Assembly: GCF_040675465.1 (NCBI RefSeq)
Contig: NZ_JBFAPA010000007.1
Coordinates: 310,001-374,000 of the forward strand
Direction of reading: 5' to 3'
Source of the DNA: Kibdelosporangium sp040675465
Lineage (GTDB): Bacteria; Actinomycetota; Actinomycetes; Mycobacteriales; Pseudonocardiaceae
DNA length: 64,000 bases
Shown here: piece by piece, positions 1 to 7,203 of the stretch
Position numbering within the stretch: the first letter of the stretch is position 1
Layout of the letters: every line of letters begins with the position of its first letter
Translations under genes and position numbers: made by a program
The notes under the pieces: generated by a model
What the model was told of the DNA's origin: nothing
The model's database searches: none
What the model saw: the letters and a program-made list of their open reading frames with translations, nothing else

Positions 1-563
1 TTCTTCTTCACCAGCACCTGCTGCTTGGCCTCGTAGTAGACGGCCGAGAAGTTCACCTTCTCCAGCCGGTCGCAGGTGATGCTCATGGTCCGCACGACGA
101 TGTCCACGTCACCGTTCTCCAGCGCCGGGATGCGCTGGTCGGACGTGACCGCGCGCAGCTGGATCGCGTTGGGGTTGCCGAAGATGGCCTGCGCGATGCT
201 CTTGGCCATGTCGATGTCGAAACCCTGGATCTCCCCGCTGAACGGGTCGCGGAAGCCCACGTTGTAGGTGTTCTGGTCGACGCCGACGACGAGCTTGCCG
301 TGCTGGGCGATCTTCTCCATGGTCGACCCGGCGGGCATCTGGCCCGGCCTGGGCAGCGCGCCCTCCGGGCGCCAGCTGGCCAGCTTGTCGCCGCACTCCT
401 GCCTGGTCACGCTCGGCGGCGCGGTCAGGTCCCCGGCGTTGGCCGGTTTCGGCACGACCGCGGACACGGCCAGCCGTTCGGTCGTGGTGCCGCCGCCGCT
501 CGTGCCACAGGCGGTCAGCACGATCGCCGCCACGCCCAGGGCGGCCGCCAGTCGCCGGTTCAT
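1..563 (-). CDS. glnH: GlnH-like glutamate/aspartate-binding lipoprotein (partial)
   Basis: Extracellular solute-binding protein of the amino-acid type, truncated by the left edge of the window (about 187 residues visible). The N-terminus has a lipoprotein signal ending in a lipobox (L-T-A-C), so the mature protein should be anchored outside the membrane. The visible binding fold contains KLVVGVDQNTYNVGFRD and GFDIDMAKSIAQAIFG, typical of family 3 (glutamate-type) binding proteins. The ATG overlaps the stop of the upstream membrane protein gene by 4 nt (ATGA), so the two are probably translated together. In mycobacteria the same pair, GlnX and GlnH, senses Asp/Glu and feeds the kinase PknG. 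A pknG gene would be expected just beyond the left edge but cannot be seen. The assignment rests on context plus family signature. Confidence 0.85.
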   Translation of the reverse strand, partial: MNRRLAAALGVAAIVLTACGTSGGGTTTERLAVSAVVPKPANAGDLTAPPSVTRQECGDKLASWRPEGALPRPGQMPAGSTMEKIAQHGKLVVGVDQNTYNVGFRDPFSGEIQGFDIDMAKSIAQAIFGNPNAIQLRAVTSDQRIPALENGDVDIVVRTMSITCDRLEKVNFSAVYYEAKQQVLVKK

Positions 564-1870
564 CGGTACTCCTTCAGGCGCTGCCAGATCCCCGCGGCCG
601 CCCCCGCAGCGACCACGACGGCCAGCAACACCACTGCGACCACTGTGCCACCAAGCGCGTCGCTCGCGTCACGGATTCGCGCGGTGAACGACTGCCTGGT
701 CTGGTCGATGGCCTTCTGCAGGTTGCCGTCCAGCTGGTCGAACGCGGTCCCGGCGCCCTCCGGGGTGGGGTCGATGGCCAGTTTCACCGCGGTGCCGTAG
801 TCACCCGAGTCGTCTGCCGCGCGGACCTTGTCGTGCGCGGACGCCCACGCCTGGCCGCGGTTCCAGGCGTCGTGCACCCGGTCGCGGACCAGGTCGTCGG
901 TGGCCTGGGACTGCGCGGAGTTCAGCAGGCCCTTGAGCTGCTCGGTCTTCTTGACGTAGTCGTCCTGGTAGGCCTTGCCGGTGCCACGGGCCACCAGGGT
1001 GAGCGTCTCGTCGGTCCGGGCCTGGAGGGTCGAGATGCGGGCCTTCGCCAGCACGTCGGTCTGCGTGGATCCCTTGGTGCGGCTGTCGTCCACGCTGCCG
1101 ATCACGCTGAAGCTCGCGACCGACACCCACAGCAACGACACCACCGCCGCGGCGGTCGCGAACAGCAACCCGATGTTGAACACGCGGTTGGTGTGCCTGC
1201 GCATGTACACCTGCGCGACGATCAACACGCCGAGCACCAGCAGCCCCAGCAGGATCTCCACGACCGGGAACGCCCCGGCCCGGTCCTGGTCCGCGGACAC
1301 CCGGCCGGACTCGGCCTCGTACAGCGACTGCGCCGCGGGGAGCAGCTTCGTGCTCATCAACGTGGACGCCTCACGCTGGTACGCAACGCCCAACGGCAGA
1401 CCCTGGCGGTTGTTCGCGCGCGCGGTCTCGACCAGTCCGGTGTACACCGGCAACTGGCCTGCCAGTGTCGCCAGCGGGCTGCCTGCGGCGGTCACATCCG
1501 CGGTGTCCCGGGCGGCGATCGCGAACGCCAGCGAGTTGCTCGCCTGCGCGATGTCCTGCTCGTAGCGCGCCCGGACCGCGGCCGGCTCCAGCCCGCCGGA
1601 CAGGAACGCCCCCGTCGCCGTGGCGTCCGCGTCCGACAACGACCGGTAGATCTCCTGCGCCGCCTCGCTCAACGGCCCGCTGCGCGCCGACAGGTCATCC
1701 AGCGCCTGCACCCGCCCCTGCACGCTGATCGCGCCGAACACCCCCGCCGCGAGCCCCACGACGACCACGAGCAGCGCCAAGGTGCCGAGCACCCCTGGTG
1801 TCGTCCTGGCCAGCGACCTGACCTGGCGCAACGGCCGCACGGCCGTGCTGTCCTGAGTGGTGATGGTCAT
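560..1870 (-). CDS. glnX: GlnX-like four-helix membrane sensor protein
   Basis: A 436-residue membrane protein with four predicted transmembrane segments, at about residues 27-50, 205-222, 230-255 and 405-425. Two large hydrophilic regions, rich in helix-forming residues, lie between helices 1-2 and 3-4. There is no kinase or catalytic motif. It is directly followed, with a 4-nt ATGA overlap, by a GlnH-like binding lipoprotein. That gene order and topology match mycobacterial glnX (Rv0412c), whose product relays Asp/Glu binding by GlnH across the membrane to the kinase PknG. The start at 1870 is the first plausible codon, ATG followed by T-I-T-T-Q-D. The role here is inferred from synteny and topology. 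Confidence 0.8.
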   Translation of the reverse strand: MTITTQDSTAVRPLRQVRSLARTTPGVLGTLALLVVVVGLAAGVFGAISVQGRVQALDDLSARSGPLSEAAQEIYRSLSDADATATGAFLSGGLEPAAVRARYEQDIAQASNSLAFAIAARDTADVTAAGSPLATLAGQLPVYTGLVETARANNRQGLPLGVAYQREASTLMSTKLLPAAQSLYEAESGRVSADQDRAGAFPVVEILLGLLVLGVLIVAQVYMRRHTNRVFNIGLLFATAAAVVSLLWVSVASFSVIGSVDDSRTKGSTQTDVLAKARISTLQARTDETLTLVARGTGKAYQDDYVKKTEQLKGLLNSAQSQATDDLVRDRVHDAWNRGQAWASAHDKVRAADDSGDYGTAVKLAIDPTPEGAGTAFDQLDGNLQKAIDQTRQSFTARIRDASDALGGTVVAVVLLAVVVAAGAAAGIWQRLKEYR

Positions 1871-2086
1871 CCCCGGTCACCCGCTGCCATACCGCAGTCC
1901 CACCCCTCACTACGCCGGTCTCCCCATAGCCGGTGATGATCCCCACATTAACCCGAAGACCGGCTTCCGCGAGGTCCGTTGACACACTGGCTGTGGACAA
2001 CTCCATCTCTTCTCCATAACAGCATGGACACCTGGGGACAGCTCCCCGGAACGATCCGTGTTGTTGGTCCTCGCTTCGCTCGGACG

Positions 2087-2207
2087 GGCTTGGCCGCCGG
2101 GAGCCGGTCATTTCCGGCTCGCACCACGCGGCACCAGCCCGGGTTTCCTTCCGGCGCGGGCAAGGCCGGGCGTGGTGCGAGCCGGAAATGACCGGCGCGG
2201 CCAAGCC
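2087..2207. repeat. 121-bp intergenic inverted-repeat element
   Basis: A perfect 25-bp inverted repeat (2104-2128 paired with 2171-2195) surrounds a 42-bp loop. It is extended outward by a second 11-bp perfect match (2087-2097 with 2197-2207) after a short asymmetric bulge. It lies in the 386-bp gap between two divergent genes (glnX start at 1870, MFS start at 2257), so it is not at a gene end and is unlikely to be a normal terminator. The size and symmetry resemble a MITE or a REP-like element, or a large regulatory hairpin in the MFS leader. No flanking target duplication was recognised. The rest of the gap shows no gene. Confidence 0.7.
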
Positions 2208-2256
2208 GGTTTGTTCCTGACTTGACGCTCGTGCGTTTCGGTACTGGAATGCGGAA

Positions 2257-3606
2257 ATGGACAGCGTGGTCGGGGACGTGACGTGGCGGAAGGCAGCCCG
2301 GCGGCTCGTGCCGTACCTGGGGCTGCTGTACTTCGTGAACTACCTGGACCGGGTGAACATCGGGTTCGCCGGGCCGAACGGGATGTCCAAGGAGCTCGGG
2401 CTGACCGCGACGGCGTTCGGGTTCGCCTCCGGCGTGTTCTTCATCGGGTACCTCATCCTGGAGGTGCCCAGCAACCTGGCGCTGCACCGGTTCGGCGCGC
2501 GCCGGTGGATCGCCCGGATCATGATCAGCTGGGGCATCATCGCCACCGCGGTCGCGTTCGTGCCCAACCCGACCGTGCTGGTCATCCTGCGGTTCCTGCT
2601 GGGGGTGGCCGAGGCCGGGTTCTTCCCGGGGATCATCCTTTACCTCACGTACTGGTTCCCGGCCGCGCACCGGGCCCGGATGGTGGCCTGGTTCATGGTC
2701 GCCATCCCGGTGTCCACCGCGGTCGGCTCGACCGTGTCCAGCCTGTTGATCAAGGGCGGCGAGGGTGTGTTCGGGCTGTCCGGCTGGCGGTTCATGTTCC
2801 TCGTCGAGGGCATCCCGGCGATCCTGCTCGCGTTCGTCACCTGGTTCTACCTCACCGACCGGCCCAGCGACGCGAAGTGGTTGACACCAGAGGAAAGCAG
2901 GTGGATGCAGGACCAGCTGGACCGCGAACGCGCCCAGACCGAGCAGGAGCACCGCTGGACCTTGCGGAAAGCCCTGACGCACGGGCGGATCATCGGTCTG
3001 GCGTTCGTCTACTTCGGAAACGTCTACGGCCTGTACGCGCTGAGTTTCTTCCTGCCCACCATCATCGCGGACTTCCAGCACGACTTCGGCACCACGTTCT
3101 CGATCATCGAACGTGGGCTGATCACCGCGATCCCTTACGCGGCAGGGGCGATCGCGATGGTCTTCTGGGCGCGGCACGGTGACCGCACGGGCGAACGGGT
3201 CTGGCACGTGGCCGGGCCGATGATCCTCGGCGGCATCACCATCCCGGTCGCGTTGTACCTCGGCAGCCCGTTCGCGGTGATGGTCGCGGTCACCATCACA
3301 GGGATCTGCATCTGCTGTGCGCTGCCAACGTTCTGGGCGCTGCCGTCGACGTTCCTGGCCGGTACCGCGGCTGCGGGCGGCATCGCGTTGATCAACTCCA
3401 TCGGCAACGTCAGCGGGTTCGTGGCTCCCTACGTCACCGGCGGCCTGAAGGACCTGACGAGCACCGACCGCGCTGGGTTGTGGGTGGTCGGCGCGTGCAT
3501 GGTCGCGGGCGCGGCACTGGCGTTGGTCCTCAAGGCGGCACCGCGGAAAGACACGACTTCCGGCGCCTTGACAGCGGACTTGGACGGCGGCAAGGGTTCG
3601 GACTGA
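2257..3606 (+). CDS. MFS transporter, anion:cation symporter (ACS) type
   Basis: A 449-residue major facilitator permease with about 12 hydrophobic segments. The N-terminal half has LYFVNYLDRVNIGFA and YLILEVPSNLALHRFGARRWIARIM, hallmarks of the ACS branch that imports organic acids such as phthalate, galactonate, glucarate or tartrate. The central cytoplasmic loop (about residues 195-240) carries LTDRPSDAKWLTPEE, also typical of the branch. The substrate cannot be read from sequence, but a sugar acid would fit the glucarate pathway 40 kb away. The ATG at 2257 is the first start in frame after the stop-rich leader. The gene is followed 32 nt later by a secreted dipeptidyl-peptidase gene, so both may share a transcript. 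Confidence 0.9.
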   Translation: MDSVVGDVTWRKAARRLVPYLGLLYFVNYLDRVNIGFAGPNGMSKELGLTATAFGFASGVFFIGYLILEVPSNLALHRFGARRWIARIMISWGIIATAVAFVPNPTVLVILRFLLGVAEAGFFPGIILYLTYWFPAAHRARMVAWFMVAIPVSTAVGSTVSSLLIKGGEGVFGLSGWRFMFLVEGIPAILLAFVTWFYLTDRPSDAKWLTPEESRWMQDQLDRERAQTEQEHRWTLRKALTHGRIIGLAFVYFGNVYGLYALSFFLPTIIADFQHDFGTTFSIIERGLITAIPYAAGAIAMVFWARHGDRTGERVWHVAGPMILGGITIPVALYLGSPFAVMVAVTITGICICCALPTFWALPSTFLAGTAAAGGIALINSIGNVSGFVAPYVTGGLKDLTSTDRAGLWVVGACMVAGAALALVLKAAPRKDTTSGALTADLDGGKGSD

Positions 3607-3638
3607 CCCTGTTTGCCGTTCTCCCTGGGGAGTTGCCT

Positions 3639-5441
3639 GTGCGGCGTGTAGTGACCATGCTTGCCGCGGTTGTGGTGGCCCTGCCGTTGGCTTCGGCGAC
3701 GGCGTTCGCCGCACCGGCGCAAGGACCTGTTTTCGTTGACGGACAAGCGCAACCGGTGTTCGACCCGACCGACATCGTGCGCGACAACCTGTGGGTGACC
3801 GCGCCGGTCGACAGCGACCGGGACGGCAAGGACGACCTCGTGCACGTCGAGGTGGTCCGGCCGCGCGCGACCGAGCAGGGCCTGAAGGTTCCTGTTGTCT
3901 ACCAAGCGAGTCCGTACTACGCGGGCGGCAACGACGTGCCGAACCACGACGTTGACGTCGAGCTGAACGTGCCGACACGGGGCCACGGTGGTCACCACGG
4001 CGCGGACGAGCGCCTTGCCGCGGCCGTCGGCCCGAACCCGCAGATCACCTGGCGCTACGAGTCGTACTTCATCGCCCGCGGGTTCGCTGTGGTGTATGGG
4101 GAATCGCTCGGCACCGGCCAGTCGACGGGGTGCCCGACCTCCGGCGGCCGCAACGAGACCATCGGCGCGAAGTCCGTTGTGGACTGGCTGAACGGCCGGG
4201 CCCGCGGCCAGGACGCCGCCGGGGCGCCGCTTGCGGCCAAGTGGTCCAGCGGCAAGGTCGGCATGATGGGCGTGTCCTACAACGGAACCCTGCCCAACGC
4301 GGTCGCGACGACGGGTGTGCGCGGCCTGGAGGCGATCGTGCCGATCGCCGCGATCTCCAGCTGGTACGACTACTACCGCGCGGATGGTGCGGTCGTCGCG
4401 CCTGGCACGTTCCAGGGTGAAGACCTCGACGTGCTCGCGAAGTACGTCTACACCCGCGCGGACCGCGAGATCTGCAAGCCGGTCATCGACGAGATCGAGA
4501 AGCAGCAGGACCGCGTCACCGGCGACTACAGCGCGTTCTGGAACGAGCGCAACTACCTCAAGGACGTCGGCAACGTCCGCGCCGCGGTCCTCGAAGTGCA
4601 CGGCCTGAACGACTGGAACGTCAAGGACACGCACGCCAACCAGTGGTACGAGGCGATCAAGCGCGTCGGCGTGCCGCACAAGATCTGGTGGCATCAGGCC
4701 GGTCACGCCGACCCGTACAACCTCCGCAAGGACGAGTGGCTGGTCGCGCTGAACCGCTGGTTCACCCGGTTCCTGTACGGCGTGCGCAACGGTGTCGAGA
4801 AGGAGCCGCACGCGACCATCCAGCGCGAGGACATGTCGTGGGTCGACGAGGCCGAGTGGCCGGCGCCCGGCACCTCGCCCGCGTCGCTGTTCCCCGGCGC
4901 CGGTGGCAGCGCCCGCGGTCCGCTGACCCAGTCGCAGACCCACCGGCCGGTGATCGAGTCACTCACCGACGACTCGTCGATCCACGCCGAGACCCTCGCG
5001 GACGCGCCCAGCTCACCGAACCGGCTGGCGTACACGACCGGTGTGACCAAGACGCCGGTGCGGCTGAGCGGCAAAGCCACGGTGGACCTGCGGGTGTCGT
5101 TCACCCGCCCGGCCGCCAACGTGACCGCGCTGCTGGTCGACCGGGGCCCGGACGGCAAGAGCAAGATCGTCACCCGCGGCTGGACCGACCCGCAGAACCG
5201 GATCAGCCCGTGGATCACCACCCCGGTGACCCCCGGCCGCAAGTACCCGGTCGAGGTCGGTTTCGAGCCCAAGGACTACGTGTTCGCGGCCGGCCACACC
5301 ATCGAGTTCGTGCTGTTGTCGAGTGACTTCGACTACACCCTGCGGCCCAAACCGGGCGCCGGGATCTCCCTCGACCTGTCCCGCACCGAGGTCCACCTGC
5401 CCATCGTCGGTGGTCAGAAGGCCCTTCGCGGCGCACTGTAG
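3639..5441 (+). CDS. Secreted Xaa-Pro dipeptidyl-peptidase (peptidase family S15)
   Basis: A 600-residue alpha/beta hydrolase of the CocE/PepX group that removes N-terminal X-Pro dipeptides. The GTG at 3639 is chosen because a good ribosome site (CTGGGGAG) lies 6-7 nt upstream and it gives a clean signal peptide of about 24 residues ending AFA-AP. The catalytic triad is visible as Ser213 (G-V-S-Y-N-G), Asp325 (G-L-N-D-W) and His356 (A-G-H-A-D-P). The block STGCPTSGGRNETIGAKSV (near residue 170) is characteristic of Xaa-Pro dipeptidyl-peptidases rather than cocaine esterases. The last 170 residues form the jelly-roll domain of the family (PAANVTALLVDRGPDG). It lies 32 nt downstream of the MFS gene and is followed by a strong hairpin. 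Confidence 0.9.
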   Translation: MRRVVTMLAAVVVALPLASATAFAAPAQGPVFVDGQAQPVFDPTDIVRDNLWVTAPVDSDRDGKDDLVHVEVVRPRATEQGLKVPVVYQASPYYAGGNDVPNHDVDVELNVPTRGHGGHHGADERLAAAVGPNPQITWRYESYFIARGFAVVYGESLGTGQSTGCPTSGGRNETIGAKSVVDWLNGRARGQDAAGAPLAAKWSSGKVGMMGVSYNGTLPNAVATTGVRGLEAIVPIAAISSWYDYYRADGAVVAPGTFQGEDLDVLAKYVYTRADREICKPVIDEIEKQQDRVTGDYSAFWNERNYLKDVGNVRAAVLEVHGLNDWNVKDTHANQWYEAIKRVGVPHKIWWHQAGHADPYNLRKDEWLVALNRWFTRFLYGVRNGVEKEPHATIQREDMSWVDEAEWPAPGTSPASLFPGAGGSARGPLTQSQTHRPVIESLTDDSSIHAETLADAPSSPNRLAYTTGVTKTPVRLSGKATVDLRVSFTRPAANVTALLVDRGPDGKSKIVTRGWTDPQNRISPWITTPVTPGRKYPVEVGFEPKDYVFAAGHTIEFVLLSSDFDYTLRPKPGAGISLDLSRTEVHLPIVGGQKALRGAL

Positions 5442-5466
5442 ATCCACTGGATCACAGCCAGTCCCT

Positions 5467-5503
5467 ATGCGGTCCTCAGCTGATCCACAGCTGGGGACCG
5501 CAT
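5467..5503 (+). terminator. Stem-loop after the dipeptidyl-peptidase gene
   Basis: The arms at 5467-5482 and 5488-5503 pair at 15 of 16 positions around a 5-nt loop, 26 nt after the stop codon. There is no clear T tract, as is common for actinobacterial terminators. Confidence 0.75.
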
Positions 5504-5545
5504 TGTGGTGGGTGAGGGGCTGTATCGGGAGCAGGGAGGGACGCC

Positions 5546-6208
5546 ATGCTGCGCGACGAGGTGATGACCTGGGACACGGCCAGCCGCCAGGGCGGCCGGC
5601 GGTTCAACGCGGACGCGGTCGGGGCCGCCCGGGACGGTGACGGGATGGTGTTCGCCCTCGCCGACGGCATCGGGGACAGCATGTGGGCCGCCGAGGCCGC
5701 CCGCGTGGCCTCCGACATCGCGGTGCGGACCCCACGGCCGGCCGGGCCGGTCGAGGCCATCCTGGCGGCCCAACGAGCGCTGCACTCCATGCACACCGGC
5801 GGCGACTGCGTCATGGTCGTGGCGATGGGCGACCAGATCGCCTGGGTCGGCGACGTCCGCGCCTACGGCTGGGACGGCAGCCAACTGGTCCAGCTCACCT
5901 CCGACCAGACCCTCGCCGAGTACTTCCGGTCCCACGACGCCATCCCCACACCCCGGATGGAACACGTCGTGACCAACTCCCTGCGCAACACCCGCCCGGA
6001 CCAGATCGGCCTGGTGACCGCCCACAACTGCACCAGCATCCTGCTCACCAGCGACGGCGTGCACAAAACCCTGTCCCCGGACCTGATCCAGGGCATCCTC
6101 GCCGAAACCGGGACCACGGCGCTGACCCGAGTGTCCACATTGGTCGACACCGCCATCGTCATGGGCGCCACCGACAACTCTACGGCCCTGCTCGTGATGA
6201 ACCGCTAG
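5546..6208 (+). CDS. PP2C-like serine/threonine phosphatase
   Basis: A 220-residue single-domain protein with the short PP2C fold. Visible motifs in order are FNADAVG (about residue 25), FALADGIGD (residue 36, metal-binding Asp), WVGDVRAY (about residue 101), LLTSDGVHKTL (about residue 165) and MGATDNSTALLV near the C-terminus. These supply the Asp residues that bind the Mn/Mg pair. No membrane or sensor domain is present, so it is a cytosolic phosphatase, perhaps opposing a Ser/Thr kinase. A strong ribosome site (GGGAGGGA) precedes the ATG at 5546. It starts 43 nt after the terminator of the previous gene and so has its own promoter. Its last 14 coding bases, including the stop, are repeated 459 bp downstream. 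Confidence 0.85.
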   Translation: MLRDEVMTWDTASRQGGRRFNADAVGAARDGDGMVFALADGIGDSMWAAEAARVASDIAVRTPRPAGPVEAILAAQRALHSMHTGGDCVMVVAMGDQIAWVGDVRAYGWDGSQLVQLTSDQTLAEYFRSHDAIPTPRMEHVVTNSLRNTRPDQIGLVTAHNCTSILLTSDGVHKTLSPDLIQGILAETGTTALTRVSTLVDTAIVMGATDNSTALLVMNR

Positions 6209-6666
6209 TCCACCTCGAGCAGTTCGGTCAACTCCGCCTCGATTCTGGCGTCCGCGATGCTTTCGGTCGTGGACAGCTTGCCGGTGGTCCCTTCCTTGAG
6301 CAGGGCAATCTCAGGCTGGAGCGAGTCCAGGGCGTCCACTCGGCCTGCCGCACTGCCCGATGGATCTCTTTGCGAAGCTCGCTTTCAGCGTCTCTTCCCG
6401 TTTTGCCTTCCAGGCGATCTGGCGGCCGATCTTCCGGCCTTGGCACCACGCGCGGAACATCGTCTCGGTGCGCCTGACGCGCTTTCGGGTTTCGGTGAGG
6501 TTGCTGGCCTCTCGTCGCCGCTGGTGGATTTCGTCGACAAGCCCGCGCATTGTGGGAGTGATGTACTTCTTGTCCACGCCGCCTCCCGTCCGAGTCAGGA
6601 GGAACACCGTAGTCTTCTTCAAGACCAACAAAAAGTGTCTGTGCGGCCGCTGGTGATGAACCGCTA
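6194..6666. repeat. Segment bounded by a 14-bp direct repeat
   Basis: GTGATGAACCGCTA occurs at 6194-6207 (the end of the phosphatase gene) and again at 6653-6666 (across the stop of the minus-strand gene at 6664). The repeat brackets a 459-bp period that holds a broken small ORF. This could be an insertion with target duplication or a scar of recombination. No transposase or integrase is present. Confidence 0.55.
6205..6577 (-). pseudogene. Small unknown basic protein, apparently frameshifted
   Basis: A GTG at 6577, preceded by GGGAGGCGGC, opens a frame reading MDKKYITPTMRGLVDEIHQR and continues with a very basic helical stretch (RRRE, RKRVRRTE, GRKIGRQ) for about 75 codons before drifting into Pro/Gly-rich sequence and stopping at 6311. 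A different frame of the same strand then looks coding (VDALDSLQPEIALLKEG, ending ELTELLEVD) and stops at 6205, just inside the end of the phosphatase gene. Together they suggest one gene of about 120 residues with a frameshift near 6340-6360. Two overlapping small genes cannot be excluded. No family was recognised. The upstream sequence shares about 32 bp with the promoter region of the next gene on the same strand. Confidence 0.4.
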
Positions 6667-7116
6667 AGCGCGTTTGGGCATCTCGTTGTTCTCGGCGGTG
6701 AGCGTGGCCCGGAGCCGCTCCGTGTCCCGCCGCAGGGTGGTCAGCGCCTCCTGGTACGCGGCCAGCTGAGCGATCCGGACCGCGTCGGGGGCCTTGCGGG
6801 TGGCGAGCTTCGACCGGACGCGGTTCAGGTAGTGGTACGGCAGCTGATGTCCGGCGGGCGCCGCGAGGTTCACGTCACGGGCCTCGTACGCGACCATCCA
6901 AGCGTCCTCGAGCACCTCATGTGCCCAGGCTTCCAAGGTCTTCTCCGGGGTTCCGGCCAGATCGGCGCTCGCGGCCTCGACCGTCTCGTACGCTTCGCCG
7001 ATCGACTGCAACAGTACTTCGCACTTGCTGATCGTGCGGATCCGTCGCTGTTCCGGGGACTCCGCGAACCGGTCGGGCCCCTTGTCCGTGCGGGAGACCT
7101 TCCTCCACCACCGCAT
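6664..7116 (-). CDS. Hypothetical helical protein
   Basis: A 150-residue protein of unknown function. It begins MRWWRKVSRTDKGPDRF and then consists almost wholly of predicted amphipathic helices. Coiled-coil-like heptads occur in the last third (ALTTLRRDTERLRATLTAE). It has no signal peptide, membrane segment or recognisable catalytic motif. The ATG at 7116 is preferred over an upstream codon because the sequence before it is the terminator of the alpha-galactosidase gene followed by a promoter-like TTGACC. It is transcribed towards the broken small ORF. I do not recognise the family. Confidence 0.5.
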   Translation of the reverse strand: MRWWRKVSRTDKGPDRFAESPEQRRIRTISKCEVLLQSIGEAYETVEAASADLAGTPEKTLEAWAHEVLEDAWMVAYEARDVNLAAPAGHQLPYHYLNRVRSKLATRKAPDAVRIAQLAAYQEALTTLRRDTERLRATLTAENNEMPKRA

Positions 7117-7150
7117 GCGCACCACAGTAAAGCAGGTCAACACCAACAAA

Positions 7151-7191
7151 AAGTGGCTTGTGCGGCCGCAGGGGCACCGCACAAGCCACTT
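7151..7191 (-). terminator. Intrinsic terminator of the alpha-galactosidase operon
   Basis: A perfect 15-bp inverted repeat (7151-7165 with 7177-7191) with an 11-nt loop is followed on the minus strand by a run of T (CACTTTTTGTTGG). It begins 13 nt after the stop of the GH27 gene. A partial copy of its distal arm and T run recurs at 6624-6650. Confidence 0.9.
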
Positions 7192-7203
7192 CGTCCGAAA
7201 GGG

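Noticed and set aside
2104..2195. Inverted repeat as a transcription terminator
   Set aside because: Both neighbouring genes are transcribed away from it, so there is no transcript end here.
1948..3978. Very long open frame antisense to the MFS gene (676 codons)
   Set aside because: It is a GC-bias shadow: it is rich in Arg/Pro/Gly/His, has no family motif, and lies opposite a clearly coding MFS gene.
5013..5447. Minus-strand frame opposite the dipeptidyl-peptidase 3' end
   Set aside because: It is an antisense shadow with no motif or ribosome site.
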